Under the pieces are notes generated by a model. The model saw nothing but the letters and a program-made list of their open reading frames with translations, did not search any database and was not told where the DNA came from. Below are positions 1-8,505 of a DNA stretch of 51,976 nt, piece by piece. This DNA comes from Phycisphaerales bacterium (lineage in GTDB: Bacteria > Planctomycetota > Phycisphaerae > Sedimentisphaerales > Anaerobacaceae), in the NCBI GenBank assembly GCA_030602885.1, contig JAUVYV010000024.1, forward strand, positions 1 through 51,976. Direction: 5' to 3'. The first letter of the stretch is position 1. Every line of letters starts with the position of its first letter. Made by a program: the position numbers and the translations under genes.

Positions 1-1293
1 CAAAATAATCCGTTTGTTATCAAGCTGGCCATCCCGGCGCCCGGGGACTCAGCCGGCGGAATAATAGTGGCGGATGTTACCAATGACGGCAAGATGGACT
101 ACCTGGTTACTGTGCCGGGGCATCTGGCGGTCTACAGTAACAACGGCAAAAAGCTGTGGGTCAAGAAAACCAACATCGTGGTAGGCGGCTCGAGCGAAAA
201 CCAGGGTCTGCCGGGCCATCACGGGCCGGGTGCAGCAGCCGGTGACGTAGACGGAGACGGGAAATGCGAAGTAGTTTTCCTCACCGGGAACTCTGTCGTC
301 CACATTGTGGACGGGGCGACCGGGCGTGAAGAGGCCACCGCCAAAGTACCCCATCCTGAAGGCACGACCCAGTGGGAAGTGGCTATGATTGCCGACTTGC
401 GCGGCACCGGCGGCGACCGTGACATCCTGCTTCAGACAACAAACGAGCAGGGCTACCGGATGGGAAAGTTCTTAGCCGCTTACGCCGTGGACCGGCTCCT
501 TACCGGCGGCAAGCCGCTGTGGCGGAGCGACAAGTTTGTCTGCTGCGCGCACAATTGCGCCCGGCTGGCCGACATCAACGGTGACGGACGGGACGAGGTG
601 CTTGGTGCGACGATTTTCTCGGCCGACGGCAAGCTGCTGACCCGCGCGGTCAGCGGACGCTGGCATATGGACAGTGTTTTTGTGGCTGACGTTTCCCCCG
701 ATGTACCGGGCCTGGAAGTGATACTGCTGGAAGAGGGCAGCAACCAGATACAGGTGCTCGGAGTTAAAGGGCCTCTGTGGCGGCGCCATTTCAAGAAGCA
801 GGAGCCACAGAATGCTGCGATAGGACGATTCAAAGAAGGCTCAGAAGAGATTTTCATCTGGTGCAGGTCCCGTTACAACGAGCATCAAAAGCCGTTCGTG
901 TTCGACTCATCCGGCAAGAAGGTCTTCGATTACAAAATGGACGACGTTGCCCCGCCGGACTGGACGACCAGCGGCGTAGAGGTGATTCATACCATCGACT
1001 GGACCGGCAAACGACGGCAGTTGGCTTGCGCCAAGGAACGACACAAGAGCGGGGATGTGTGTATCTTCGAGCCGCTGACGGGCAAGTTTGTGGCGCACTT
1101 TAAGGAAAAGGCGGACCGCCTGTACGTGGCAGATGTGACGGGAGACTGGCGGGAGGAGATAATTGTTTTGAACGGCAGCGAGCTGCACATATATCAAAAC
1201 ACCGGCCGTAATCGGCGACCCAATCAAGAACGCTTATGGGCTAATCGAAATTACCGCCGGTTGAAGCAATGTCACAATTATTATTCGCCCTAA
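1..1293 (+). CDS. FG-GAP/PL11-like beta-propeller protein (5' partial)
   Basis: The frame is open from base 1, so the true start lies upstream and only the C-terminal ~430 residues are seen. Several FG-GAP/EF-type calcium loops are visible, such as DVTNDGKMD, DVDGDGKCE and DINGDGRDE. The stretch LADINGDGRDEVLGA, followed about 30 residues later by a DSVFVADVSPDVPGLEV segment, resembles the propeller of rhamnogalacturonan lyases (polysaccharide lyase family 11). That suggests a secreted, calcium-stabilised sugar-binding or sugar-cleaving propeller. The signal peptide and any catalytic part lie outside the window, so enzyme activity cannot be claimed. An imperfect inverted repeat at 1312-1344 follows the stop codon. 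The fold is well supported; the substrate is inference. Confidence 0.75.
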   Translation, partial: QNNPFVIKLAIPAPGDSAGGIIVADVTNDGKMDYLVTVPGHLAVYSNNGKKLWVKKTNIVVGGSSENQGLPGHHGPGAAAGDVDGDGKCEVVFLTGNSVVHIVDGATGREEATAKVPHPEGTTQWEVAMIADLRGTGGDRDILLQTTNEQGYRMGKFLAAYAVDRLLTGGKPLWRSDKFVCCAHNCARLADINGDGRDEVLGATIFSADGKLLTRAVSGRWHMDSVFVADVSPDVPGLEVILLEEGSNQIQVLGVKGPLWRRHFKKQEPQNAAIGRFKEGSEEIFIWCRSRYNEHQKPFVFDSSGKKVFDYKMDDVAPPDWTTSGVEVIHTIDWTGKRRQLACAKERHKSGDVCIFEPLTGKFVAHFKEKADRLYVADVTGDWREEIIVLNGSELHIYQNTGRNRRPNQERLWANRNYRRLKQCHNYYSP

Positions 1294-1433
1294 AGAAAAA
1301 TTGTATAAACAGGCCAAATTCCCAAAAAGTGCGCAATTTTGGCCCGTCATGCGTAGTTGCCAACAAAACCGAATATAGAATAATCGTGGCTCGTTACCGC
1401 TGACTTTCGGAGCTCCGGCAACGAAAATTGCAC

Positions 1434-1461
1434 TTGACAGTCAGAAACTACTCGGTATTGT
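1434..1461 (+). promoter_or_regulatory. Sigma70-type promoter for the SPFH pair
   Basis: A perfect -35 TTGACA (1434-1439) is followed after 16 nt by TATTGT (1456-1461). It lies about 100 bp upstream of the hflK-like start and is the best promoter-like match in the 250-bp gap after the propeller gene. The rest of the gap shows only an AT-rich inverted repeat at 1312-1344 (GGCCAAATT / AATTTTGGCC), which could end the upstream transcript but lacks a T-run. Confidence 0.55.
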
Positions 1462-1558
1462 GATAGTCCGAGAGTTAGATATTGTGGTCTGTAAATGTTT
1501 GGGAGAAATATCCACCTTGCAGACTATTTAGTAACCCTTTTATGTGGCAGGGCTAATT

Positions 1559-2677
1559 ATGGAAATTAGGGATTTCATGGAAGCTATAATGGGACATCAA
1601 ACGCGCAAAATAAATATAAGTTACACACCAGAAGTATCAAAATGGGTCATGGTAGCGGTTTTAGTTGTGGTGGCAGTCATCGGACTTAGCACAGCGATTT
1701 ACACCATACCCACTGATTCCGCCGGCGTGGTAAAAAGATTCGGAAAATACAGCCGAACAACCGAGCCGGGCATACACTTGATGCTGCCTTTTTGGATCGA
1801 AACTGCTACCGACGTTCCGGTCAAAAGGGTGCAAAAGGAGGAATTCGGCTTTAGAACACTCAGAGCGGGTGTGGATTCGCAATATCTCGGTGTCGAAGAA
1901 ATAGACGCCGGGAGAACGAACGCCGAAGATTTAATCAGATTAATAGAAGGAAGTGGCGAAAGGGCCTCAAGAAGCGGAGCTCGCCGGTTGGCGGAAGCAG
2001 CCAAAGAGGTACTCAGAGGCGAATACGTAATGCTGACCGGAGACCTGAATATAACCGACGTTGAATGGATCGTTCAGTACAAAATAAAGAACGCCAGGAA
2101 CTACCTGTTCAATGTGAAAAATCCCAACCAGACCATAAGGGACGCCAGCCAAGCAATGATGAGGCAGCTTATAGGAAACGGCAGTGTGGACGAGGCCATA
2201 ACCATCGGAAGAATAGAATATGAAAATGATGCCAAGGAATTGTTACAGAAGCTGCTCGATGAGTACGAGACCGGAATAGATATCGTTGCGGTCAAACTGA
2301 AATCGTCCAACCCTCCTCAGAGAGTAAGGCCTGCCTTCAACGAAGTAAACAAGGCCCTGCAGGAGAAGGAGCAGAAAATCAACGAAGCAATGAAGGAGTA
2401 CAACGAGGCAATTCCGAAAACCAAAGGCGAGGCGCAAAAGCTGATCGAGTCCGCCAGAGGTTATGCCGCCGAGAGAGTCAACAAGGCAGAGGGCGATATT
2501 GACAAATTTAAGAAAATATACGAGGAATATAAAAAAGCGCCGGACATAACAAAGCAGAGAATGTATCTGGAGACAATGTCCATACTCCTGCCTCAGATAC
2601 CCGAAAAATGGATTATTGAACAAGGTGGGGCTGAAGGCGGAATCTTGATGAACCTCAACCTTGAAAGTCAGAAATGA
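1559..2677 (+). CDS. hflK: HflK-like SPFH/band-7 membrane protein
   Basis: One N-terminal membrane helix (about 20 residues, ending in LSTAIYTIP) is followed by an SPFH domain. Family-typical features are SAGVVKRFGKYSRTTEPGIH and the segment VEWIVQYKI. A charged coiled-coil region (about residues 260-330) comes next. In the HflK/HflC complex such proteins form a membrane cage around the FtsH protease. An insertion of roughly 50 charged residues separates the first SPFH strands from the LTGDLNITDVEW segment. The ATG at 1559 has AGGG six bases upstream. GTG 1544 (no clear SD) and ATG 1589 (GGAAG five bases upstream) are alternative starts. The gene is followed 59 bp later by the hflC-like gene, so the two are probably co-transcribed. 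The subfamily call rests on pairing and order, so a generic SPFH protein remains possible. Confidence 0.8.
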   Translation: MEIRDFMEAIMGHQTRKINISYTPEVSKWVMVAVLVVVAVIGLSTAIYTIPTDSAGVVKRFGKYSRTTEPGIHLMLPFWIETATDVPVKRVQKEEFGFRTLRAGVDSQYLGVEEIDAGRTNAEDLIRLIEGSGERASRSGARRLAEAAKEVLRGEYVMLTGDLNITDVEWIVQYKIKNARNYLFNVKNPNQTIRDASQAMMRQLIGNGSVDEAITIGRIEYENDAKELLQKLLDEYETGIDIVAVKLKSSNPPQRVRPAFNEVNKALQEKEQKINEAMKEYNEAIPKTKGEAQKLIESARGYAAERVNKAEGDIDKFKKIYEEYKKAPDITKQRMYLETMSILLPQIPEKWIIEQGGAEGGILMNLNLESQK

Positions 2678-2736
2678 AAAACTCAATGAACGCTTTCAAA
2701 GAAAACAAGGCAAACTAAAAGAGAGGAAATAGAAAA

Positions 2737-3780
2737 ATGGCTCGCATCATCACAATAGTGCTTCTTGTAATCCTTGCCATCCTGCTGTCTTCTTCGATGT
2801 ACACAGTAGACCAGACACAACAGGCAGTCGTAACTCAGTTCGGAAAGCCTGTAAGAGTAATAATTAATCCGATTGAAGGCCGAAGAAAGCAGGAAACCCT
2901 AACAAGACTGAAGGACAAATACACCAAAGAGGGAATTGTCGTTGCCGAAGGCGCGGGACTGAGACTCAAAGTACCTTTCATACAGAGCGTACGGAAATTT
3001 GAGAGAAGACTGTTAAGGTGGAATGGCTATCCTGAAGAAATCCCGACAAAAGACTTGAAATATATCTGGGTCGATACTACCGCAAGATGGTACATCGAAG
3101 ACCCGCTGCAATTCCTCAGGACGGTCGGCACAGAAGAGCAGGCCCATGGACGGCTTGACGACATCATTGACTCAAGCACAAGAAACTCTATTACGAAAAG
3201 AGACCTTATCGAGATAGTCAGGACGGATAACCGCGAGATGAGGGTGGCCGAAGAGGAGCTCCGCGAAACAACCAAAGTAAGCCGGGTAACAGAAGGGCGA
3301 CCAAAAATTGTGGCTGAAATAACAGAAGTTTCCGGAAAGGCCTGCGAGGAATATGGTATAAGAATACACAGTTCCGGTGTTTTAATCAAGGGGCTTACCT
3401 ACGTACAGGACGTTAAAATAAAAGTGGAAGACAGAATGATCGAGGAGAGACTGAGGATTTCCAAGAAATATATTTCGGAGGGGGAGGGAGAATACGAGAA
3501 GATTATGGGAGACAAGGAGAGGGAAGTGAAAACGATTTTGTCTGAGGCGTACAAGACCGCCAAAGGGATTGAAGGAGCTGCTGATGCTAATGCAACGCGG
3601 ATTTACGCAGAGGGTTTTGGGGTAGCCCCCGACTTCTACAGATTTTGGAAGACCCTCGAACTTTACGAGCAGCATATAGGCGGAGAAAAAACCAGACTAA
3701 TCCTCGGTACAGACAACCCTCTCCTTGAAATAATCAAGGGTGAAATACTTAAAACTAAGGACGAAACTGTAGAACAGTGA
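2737..3780 (+). CDS. hflC: HflC-like SPFH/band-7 membrane protein
   Basis: The first ~20 residues form a membrane anchor. The SPFH domain starts with YTVDQTQQAVVTQFGKPV, a classic HflC opening, and continues through VPFIQSVRKFERR and VDTTARWYIEDPLQFL. The C-terminal half is a helical region rich in E, K and R, with the AYKTAKGIEGAADANATRIY segment seen in HflC-type proteins. At 347 residues it is slightly longer than typical HflC, with insertions after GKPVRVI (KQETLTRLKDKYTKE) and before the EYGI segment. It would pair with the preceding HflK-like protein as a modulator of membrane proteolysis. A GAGAGGAAAT Shine-Dalgarno region precedes the ATG. Confidence 0.85.
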   Translation: MARIITIVLLVILAILLSSSMYTVDQTQQAVVTQFGKPVRVIINPIEGRRKQETLTRLKDKYTKEGIVVAEGAGLRLKVPFIQSVRKFERRLLRWNGYPEEIPTKDLKYIWVDTTARWYIEDPLQFLRTVGTEEQAHGRLDDIIDSSTRNSITKRDLIEIVRTDNREMRVAEEELRETTKVSRVTEGRPKIVAEITEVSGKACEEYGIRIHSSGVLIKGLTYVQDVKIKVEDRMIEERLRISKKYISEGEGEYEKIMGDKEREVKTILSEAYKTAKGIEGAADANATRIYAEGFGVAPDFYRFWKTLELYEQHIGGEKTRLILGTDNPLLEIIKGEILKTKDETVEQ

Positions 3781-3910
3781 GAATTTTTCCCTGCGGATTT
3801 GCTATGTCGTCACCTACAGTCGTGTACTACTCTGCGAAGTAGGCTACGAAGCACGTGCTAACGCCGGGGCCACATAAGGACCCTGAAGTATTTTCCAGAG
3901 GTCGGCAATA

Positions 3911-4111
3911 GTGTTCTTCGTCAAACTAATCAAAATCCTGACCGGTATCTTTGTCATCTGGCTGATTTTTCACTCTTTGCATCAGCTCGTCAGAAAGAAC
4001 ACGACGGCACGTACGATAAAGCAAGGTGATACTAACCATACACGCAGAAAATTCGTCGAGTCTCACGTAGTAGAAGGGTCAAGCCAGACCGACGACGAAG
4101 CCCAATCTTGA
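3911..4111 (+). CDS. Small single-helix membrane protein, unknown
   Basis: A 66-codon frame begins with GTG, with AGAGG about nine bases upstream. Residues 2-23 are a hydrophobic helix (KILTGIFVIWLIFHSL). The rest is a polar basic then acidic tail ending TDDEAQS. I do not recognise a family. It lies 130 bp downstream of hflC on the same strand and could be its third, membrane-associated member, but no SD-coupled overlap supports that. The 130 bp before it and the 200 bp after it (4112-4312) hold nothing I can interpret beyond the hairpin at 4271-4296. Confidence 0.45.
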   Translation: MFFVKLIKILTGIFVIWLIFHSLHQLVRKNTTARTIKQGDTNHTRRKFVESHVVEGSSQTDDEAQS

Positions 4112-4270
4112 TCTCTTGTCTCCTCTGCCCTCCTGCCTCTCACAAGTCGTGGTGGTACTGATAAACCCGCTCTCAGCCCGAATCAGGCAGGATTTCGCGA
4201 ACAATTACCGGCACGCCTAAACAAGCTCCAGGCAAGCCTAACCGGAAAATTGAGAGGTCTGCGCAGCAAG

Positions 4271-4296
4271 AAAGCCAGTCGCAAGAGACCGGCTTT
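4271..4296 (-). terminator. Hairpin downstream of tRNA-fMet
   Basis: AAAGCC-A-GTC / GAC-C-GGCTTT arms enclose a six-base loop. It lies 16 bp past the 3' end of the initiator tRNA, at the end of the minus-strand supercluster. The T-tract after it is weak (CTTTCTTG), so it is only a candidate intrinsic terminator. Confidence 0.4.
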
Positions 4297-4312
4297 GCTG
4301 GATTTAACGAAA

Positions 4313-4386
4313 TAGCGGGGGCAGGATTCGAACCTGCGACCTCCGGGTTATGGGCCCGACGAGCTACCAGACTGCTCTACCCCGCG
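4313..4386 (-). tRNA. tRNA-fMet (initiator, CAT)
   Basis: A 74-nt cloverleaf reads from 4386 downward, with anticodon CAT in the loop CCCATAA. Initiator hallmarks are visible. Position 1 is C and faces T at position 72, so the top acceptor pair is not Watson-Crick. The anticodon stem ends in the GGG/CCC block needed for P-site binding. The T-arm GCAGG-TTCGAAT-CCTGC is perfect. CCA is not encoded. It follows the HIT gene by about 60 bp and closes the ribosomal-protein cluster. Confidence 0.95.
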
Positions 4387-4445
4387 GTCAAAAACGTTCA
4401 AAACTGTGCAAAAGATAACAAAAAGGCGTCGTTTAGCAAGGCAAA

Positions 4446-4862
4446 TTACAGATTCTCACGAATTTTAGCGGCCAATTGTTCTGCTTTACCCTTCTCATAG
4501 GAGTATGAGGGCCAGCGGTCGAAGACACCGTCTCCGGCCATTCGTGGTATGATGTGAAAGTGCATGTGCTCGACAATCTGGCCGGCGGCCCTACCGTTGT
4601 TGCACAGAACGTTGTAGCCGTCTGAACTCACTGCGGCGGAGACGGCTTTGGCAATTTTGCCGAGGCGCGAGCCGATTTGCGCCAAGAGGTCAGCAGGGCA
4701 ATCATGAAATTTCTTAAAGTGCTGTCGGGGAATCACCAGTGTGTGGCCGTCACTGACAGGCCCTGTATCGAGAAAGGCCACCACAACCTGGTCTTCATAA
4801 ATCCTGACAGCAGGAATCTCGCCGCCGGCAATTTTGCAAAAGATACAATCGTCTGCGCTCAT
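4446..4862 (-). CDS. HIT-family nucleotide hydrolase/transferase
   Basis: A compact protein with the histidine-triad motif HMHFHIIP near residues 99-106. An N-terminal CIFC pair and downstream histidines fit the zinc-binding subtype (HinT/PKCI-like). Such enzymes hydrolyse nucleoside phosphoramidates or AMP-linked compounds in the cytoplasm. The ATG at 4862 gives the usual short lead before CIFCKIAGGEIPA. A GTG at 4883 would add seven residues and start just after the rplQ stop. The gene lies immediately downstream of rplQ and was probably co-transcribed with it. Substrate is unknown. Confidence 0.9.
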   Translation of the reverse strand: MSADDCIFCKIAGGEIPAVRIYEDQVVVAFLDTGPVSDGHTLVIPRQHFKKFHDCPADLLAQIGSRLGKIAKAVSAAVSSDGYNVLCNNGRAAGQIVEHMHFHIIPRMAGDGVFDRWPSYSYEKGKAEQLAAKIRENL

Positions 4863-4889
4863 AGGATAATTCTCAAGAGACACTTACTG

Positions 4890-5420
4890 CTATTTCTGCT
4901 GTTCAGAGACTTGTGCTGTCTCTGTGTCTTCGGTGTCCTTTTGAGGGGGTCGTTCAGTCTGCTCGGCTTTGTGGCGCGATTTCTTTTTGCCTGTCTTGTG
5001 GCTCTTCGGGGAGGTTTTGCCCTCGCCGAGCAACTGCAGCAGTACCAGAGTTCCGTTGTCACCGAGCCGTCTCTGGGCCAGGCGAATGATTCTGGTATAA
5101 CCGCCCGGTCTGTCAAGATAGCGTGGCCCGAGCTCGCTGAACAGCTTTCCAATAACGGTACCCTTTTTGACGAGCTTTCCGTCTTCGTCACTAATGATAT
5201 CTCGATTACCGAGCAGAGAGATTGCCCGACGCCTGGCAGCCAAAGTACCCTTCTTTGCGAGCGTAATCAGCTTCTCCGCAAAGGGCTTTACCTCCTTGGC
5301 CTTTTCGATGGTCGTTGAGATAGTCTCGTGCTCGAAAAGCGAGGCGACCAAATTCCGGCGCATAGCCAAACGATGCTCACTTGTTCGACTTAAGTGACGT
5401 CCTGCAACTCTGTGACGCAT
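4890..5420 (-). CDS. rplQ: Ribosomal protein L17 (bL17)
   Basis: The N-terminus MRHRVAGRHLSRTSEHRLAM is diagnostic for L17, a large-subunit protein near the exit-tunnel side. The conserved core ends around residue 132 (LLQLLGEG). A ~44-residue lysine-, glutamate- and threonine-rich tail follows that ordinary L17s of about 120-130 residues lack. It sits at the end of the alpha operon after rpoA, as in most bacteria. The tail is probably disordered. Confidence 0.97.
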   Translation of the reverse strand: MRHRVAGRHLSRTSEHRLAMRRNLVASLFEHETISTTIEKAKEVKPFAEKLITLAKKGTLAARRRAISLLGNRDIISDEDGKLVKKGTVIGKLFSELGPRYLDRPGGYTRIIRLAQRRLGDNGTLVLLQLLGEGKTSPKSHKTGKKKSRHKAEQTERPPQKDTEDTETAQVSEQQK

Positions 5421-5472
5421 ATGCTAATTCCTATTACCTAAGACATTATTCGAAGGAGCCTGTCAGAAGGGG

Positions 5473-6474
5473 TCAACTCTCAATATCCGTCATGCCCAGA
5501 GACAAGCCAATATCAGCAAGCTTTCTCTTGACCTCTCTGAGACTGGTCTTGCCGAAGCTGCGAACTTTGAGCAGGTCCGCTTCAGTCATTTTCACCAGTT
5601 GCCCCACAGTTTCGACCTTTACCGACTCAAGGCAATTGCCGGCTCTGACTGAAAGCTCGAGCTCCTGAATGGGGATGCTGAGTTTTTGTGCAAGCTCCTT
5701 ATCAACTTCTTCTTCGGTTTCATCGGCGGCGATCTCGCCAGCAACCGTTTCTTCGCCAATTTCACAATACTGAACGAACGGATTTACGTGCTTACGAAGT
5801 ATCTTGGCGCCCTCAACAAGCGCCATATCAGGCGTTATCGTTCCGTTTGTCCAGATTTCGAGTATGAGCTTATCGTAGTTGGTCCGCTGTCCGACGCGTG
5901 TGTCAACGGTGGCATATCGCACCCTTGTAACGGGAGAATAAACGGCATCGAGTATAATTACCCCTACCTCCTGCTCATACCTGTCGGCATCGGCGATACG
6001 CTCGGAGGCAGGGACATAACCCCGCCCGTTTTCAACGACCATCTCCATCTCGAATTTCACATCTTTTGTCAGAGTTGCGACAACTTTATCCTGGTCGACA
6101 ATTTCAATTACGGGGTCTGCCTGTATTTGCGCGGCCGTTATGACACCTGCCTTGTTGGCCGAGACCTTCATAACCCTGGGCTCATCGCCCTCGAGGCGAA
6201 CGGTAAGATTCTTAACGTTCAATACGATATCCGTGACATCTTCCATTACGCCGCTTATGGACGTGAACTCGTGGTCCACACCCGCTATTTTTATAGAGGT
6301 TACGGCACTGCCTTCCAGAGAACTAAGTAATACGCGTCGAAGACTGTTGCCAATGGTAGTTCCGAAACCGCGTTCGAACGGCTCTATGTAGAATCGACAG
6401 TATCGGTCGTTAGCTACTCTTGCGTCCCGTTCTACGCGTGTGGGCAACTCCAAACCACGCCATGTAACTCGCAT
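5473..6474 (-). CDS. rpoA: RNA polymerase subunit alpha
   Basis: At 333 residues it is the usual length. The N-terminal dimerisation domain carries FGTTIGNSLRRVLLSSLEG, the conserved assembly motif. A linker around residue 240-265 leads to the C-terminal domain, which binds UP elements and activators (LELSVRAGNCLES and the helix-hairpin-helix around VRSFGKTSLREVK). It assembles the polymerase with RpoB and RpoC, which are encoded in the same cluster. It lies between rpsD and rplQ, the standard alpha-operon position. Confidence 0.98.
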   Translation of the reverse strand: MRVTWRGLELPTRVERDARVANDRYCRFYIEPFERGFGTTIGNSLRRVLLSSLEGSAVTSIKIAGVDHEFTSISGVMEDVTDIVLNVKNLTVRLEGDEPRVMKVSANKAGVITAAQIQADPVIEIVDQDKVVATLTKDVKFEMEMVVENGRGYVPASERIADADRYEQEVGVIILDAVYSPVTRVRYATVDTRVGQRTNYDKLILEIWTNGTITPDMALVEGAKILRKHVNPFVQYCEIGEETVAGEIAADETEEEVDKELAQKLSIPIQELELSVRAGNCLESVKVETVGQLVKMTEADLLKVRSFGKTSLREVKRKLADIGLSLGMTDIES

Positions 6475-6553
6475 ACAGGTCTCCTCTGACTAACAATTAC
6501 TAGTCATTCATCATTCTTGTAAAAACAAAAAATCGAAACAGCCAAACCACAGA

Positions 6554-7186
6554 CTATCGTGAGCAGAATTCCACAACCAACTGTTCTTCGACAGGGATCT
6601 GAACGTCGTCGCGCGTCGGCAGTGCGACTATTGTTGCCGCCGGTTTTGTCCTGTCCAGCTGCAACCAGCCTTGCGTTGTAAAGTTGGGATTGCTATCGAG
6701 CTGCTGCTTTATTCTCTTTGCGCTTTTCTCAGAACCCTTTATCGTAATCTTATCACCTATGTTAATAGTGTAGTCACTGATATCAACCTTTCGGCCGTTG
6801 AGATAAATGTGGCCGTGAGCAATCAACTGTCTGGCCGCCTTTCGGGACGGGGCGAAATTCAACTTGTACACGACATTGTCGAGGCGCCGTTCGAGCAACT
6901 GGAGCAACGTTTCGCCCGTGTTTCCTCGCAAGCGTTCGGCCTTGTGAAAATACCTCATGAACTGGCGTTCCAGGAGTCCGTAGTATCTTTTAACTTTCTG
7001 CTTCTCTCTCAGGCGGACGCCGTATTCGCTTACTCTGCCTCGCCGCCAGCCATGCATACCGGGTGCAAGGTTTCGCTGTCGTTTCTCTACGGGGCATTTA
7101 GCAGTTTCACAGCGTATGCCCTTGAGCATCAGTTTGACGCCTTCTCGGCGACAATATTTACAAGCTGAACCAAGATACCTTGCCAT
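6554..7186 (-). CDS. rpsD: Ribosomal protein S4 (uS4), zinc-binding type
   Basis: Starts MARYLGSACKYC and has four cysteines at residues 9, 12, 26 and 31, the zinc-finger form of S4. The S4 RNA-binding domain (RRLDNVVYKLNFAPSRKAAR and HGHIYLNGRKVDI) is intact. S4 nucleates 30S assembly and in many bacteria represses its own operon by binding mRNA; no such site was identified here. It lies between rpsK and rpoA. Confidence 0.98.
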   Translation of the reverse strand: MARYLGSACKYCRREGVKLMLKGIRCETAKCPVEKRQRNLAPGMHGWRRGRVSEYGVRLREKQKVKRYYGLLERQFMRYFHKAERLRGNTGETLLQLLERRLDNVVYKLNFAPSRKAARQLIAHGHIYLNGRKVDISDYTINIGDKITIKGSEKSAKRIKQQLDSNPNFTTQGWLQLDRTKPAATIVALPTRDDVQIPVEEQLVVEFCSR

Positions 7187-7262
7187 TCTTTGTTATTTAT
7201 CTCCCAACAGAAACTCTTACCAACCTCACAAATCCATTAGCTATCACAAAACCGCATTTGTT

Positions 7263-7643
7263 TTATACTCGTCTTCGTTTCGGGGGCCTGCACCCGTTGT
7301 GCGGCAGTGGTGTCACATCCTCTATAGAAGAAATGCGCAGACCCGCCTGCTGCAAAGCGGAGATTGCGGACTCGCGGCCAGGGCCCGGGCCTTTTACCCT
7401 GACCTCAACTTCGCGCACGCCGTTGCGCATAGCAGCGCCGGCACAGCGTTGCGCTGCCTGCTGAGCTGCAAAAGGCGTGCTCTTTCGAGAACCCTTGAAG
7501 CCGACACAACCGGCTGAACCGCAGCAAATCGTGTCGCCGTCGGGGTCGGTAACAGTAATCAAGGTGTTATTGAATGTGGCCTTTATACAGACTATTGCTT
7601 TTACAACATTCCTTCTGATTTTTCTCTTACCAGCCTTTGCCAT
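7263..7643 (-). CDS. rpsK: Ribosomal protein S11 (uS11)
   Basis: A platform protein of the 30S subunit. [18 protein letters not shown] and [12 protein letters not shown] are family-diagnostic, and the C-terminus [12 protein letters not shown] is typical. The start at [12 protein letters not shown] (7643) fits homologues; an in-frame start 21 bases upstream adds seven residues with no family support. It lies between rpsM and rpsD in the alpha operon. Confidence 0.97.
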   Translation of the reverse strand: MAKAGKRKIRRNVVKAIVCIKATFNNTLITVTDPDGDTICCGSAGCVGFKGSRKSTPFAAQQAAQRCAGAAMRNGVREVEVRVKGPGPGRESAISALQQAGLRISSIEDVTPLPHNGCRPPKRRRV

Positions 7644-7691
7644 TATTAGAGAAATCTCCGTCAAAAAACCCGGCTAAACTCATGTATGCGA

Positions 7692-8075
7692 TTAGCGCAT
7701 TTCCTTGACACCCTTCTTGCCCGCCACAGTTTTCCTAGGTCCCTTACGTGTACGGGCATTGCTTTGGGTACACTGGCCCCTGACAGGCAAACCCTTTCTG
7801 TGACGAATTCCACGGTAACAACCGATATCACGCAAGCGTGCGATATTTTGTGTAATCTGGCGACGAAGCTGACCACCGACAATGTAATTTCGGTCGATAA
7901 TCTGTGTTATTCGGCTAAGCTCATCTTCACTGAGCTTTCCGGCCCTGGCCCGCTCGTCAATTTTTGCCTCTTTCAAAATCTGCCTGGAGGTATACTTGCC
8001 TATACCATGAATATAAGTCAGGGAAATCCAAACTGACTTATTGTCCGGTATATCAACACCAACTACACGCGGCAT
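7692..8075 (-). CDS. rpsM: Ribosomal protein S13 (uS13)
   Basis: Begins [20 protein letters not shown] and includes the helix-hairpin-helix segment [14 protein letters not shown]. The C-terminal tail [20 protein letters not shown] contacts tRNA in the P site. At 127 residues it has normal length. It lies head of the alpha block after rpmJ, with about 40 bp between them. Confidence 0.98.
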   Translation of the reverse strand: MPRVVGVDIPDNKSVWISLTYIHGIGKYTSRQILKEAKIDERARAGKLSEDELSRITQIIDRNYIVGGQLRRQITQNIARLRDIGCYRGIRHRKGLPVRGQCTQSNARTRKGPRKTVAGKKGVKEMR

Positions 8076-8118
8076 AACAACTCCTTAACTCATACCCGAG
8101 AACAGTACCTTAGAGAAA

Positions 8119-8232
8119 TCAACCCTGGCGTTGTTTGTGGCGCGGATTGGTACATATCACGCGCACAACGCCCTTGCGTCGAATAACTTTGCAGTTCTCA
8201 CAAATACGTTTTACCGAACTTCTGACTTTCAT
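8119..8232 (-). CDS. rpmJ: Ribosomal protein L36 (bL36)
   Basis: A 37-codon gene read directly from the sequence: it starts [16 protein letters not shown] and ends NPRHKQRQG with a TGA stop. The zinc ligands Cys11, Cys14, Cys27 and His32 are all present, so this is the zinc-binding form. L36 is the smallest large-subunit protein and stabilises 23S rRNA structure. It sits between infA and rpsM, the standard spc/alpha junction. Confidence 0.96.
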   Translation of the reverse strand: MKVRSSVKRICENCKVIRRKGVVRVICTNPRHKQRQG

Positions 8233-8283
8233 TTTTTTATCTTCAATTACTTTCGCTACGTCAACAGCATTAATGTGGACCAG

Positions 8284-8499
8284 TTAGTTTCGCAGGACTA
8301 TCCGGCCTCTGTTCAGGTCATACGGCGACATTTCAACGGTTACGGTATCTCCGGGCAGTATGCGAATGAAATGCATTCGCATTTTACCCGACACATGAGC
8401 CAGGATTTCATGGCCGTTTTCCAGCTTTACCTTGAACATAGCGTTGGGCAAAGCTTCTGTCACTTCGGCCTGCAATCTAATTGCATCCTTCCTTGCCAT
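8284..8499 (-). CDS. infA: Translation initiation factor IF-1
   Basis: A 71-residue single OB-fold protein. [20 protein letters not shown] and the end [12 protein letters not shown] are diagnostic. It binds the 30S A site during initiation and works with IF-2 and IF-3. The gene begins six bp after the map stop codon, so translation may be coupled. It lies between map and rpmJ. Confidence 0.97.
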   Translation of the reverse strand: MARKDAIRLQAEVTEALPNAMFKVKLENGHEILAHVSGKMRMHFIRILPGDTVTVEMSPYDLNRGRIVLRN

Positions 8500-8505
8500 A
8501 ACCTG

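Noticed and set aside
4112-4270. Possible extra small genes between the one-helix protein and tRNA-fMet
   Set aside because: No start with an SD and no coding pattern beyond the hairpin at 4271-4296.
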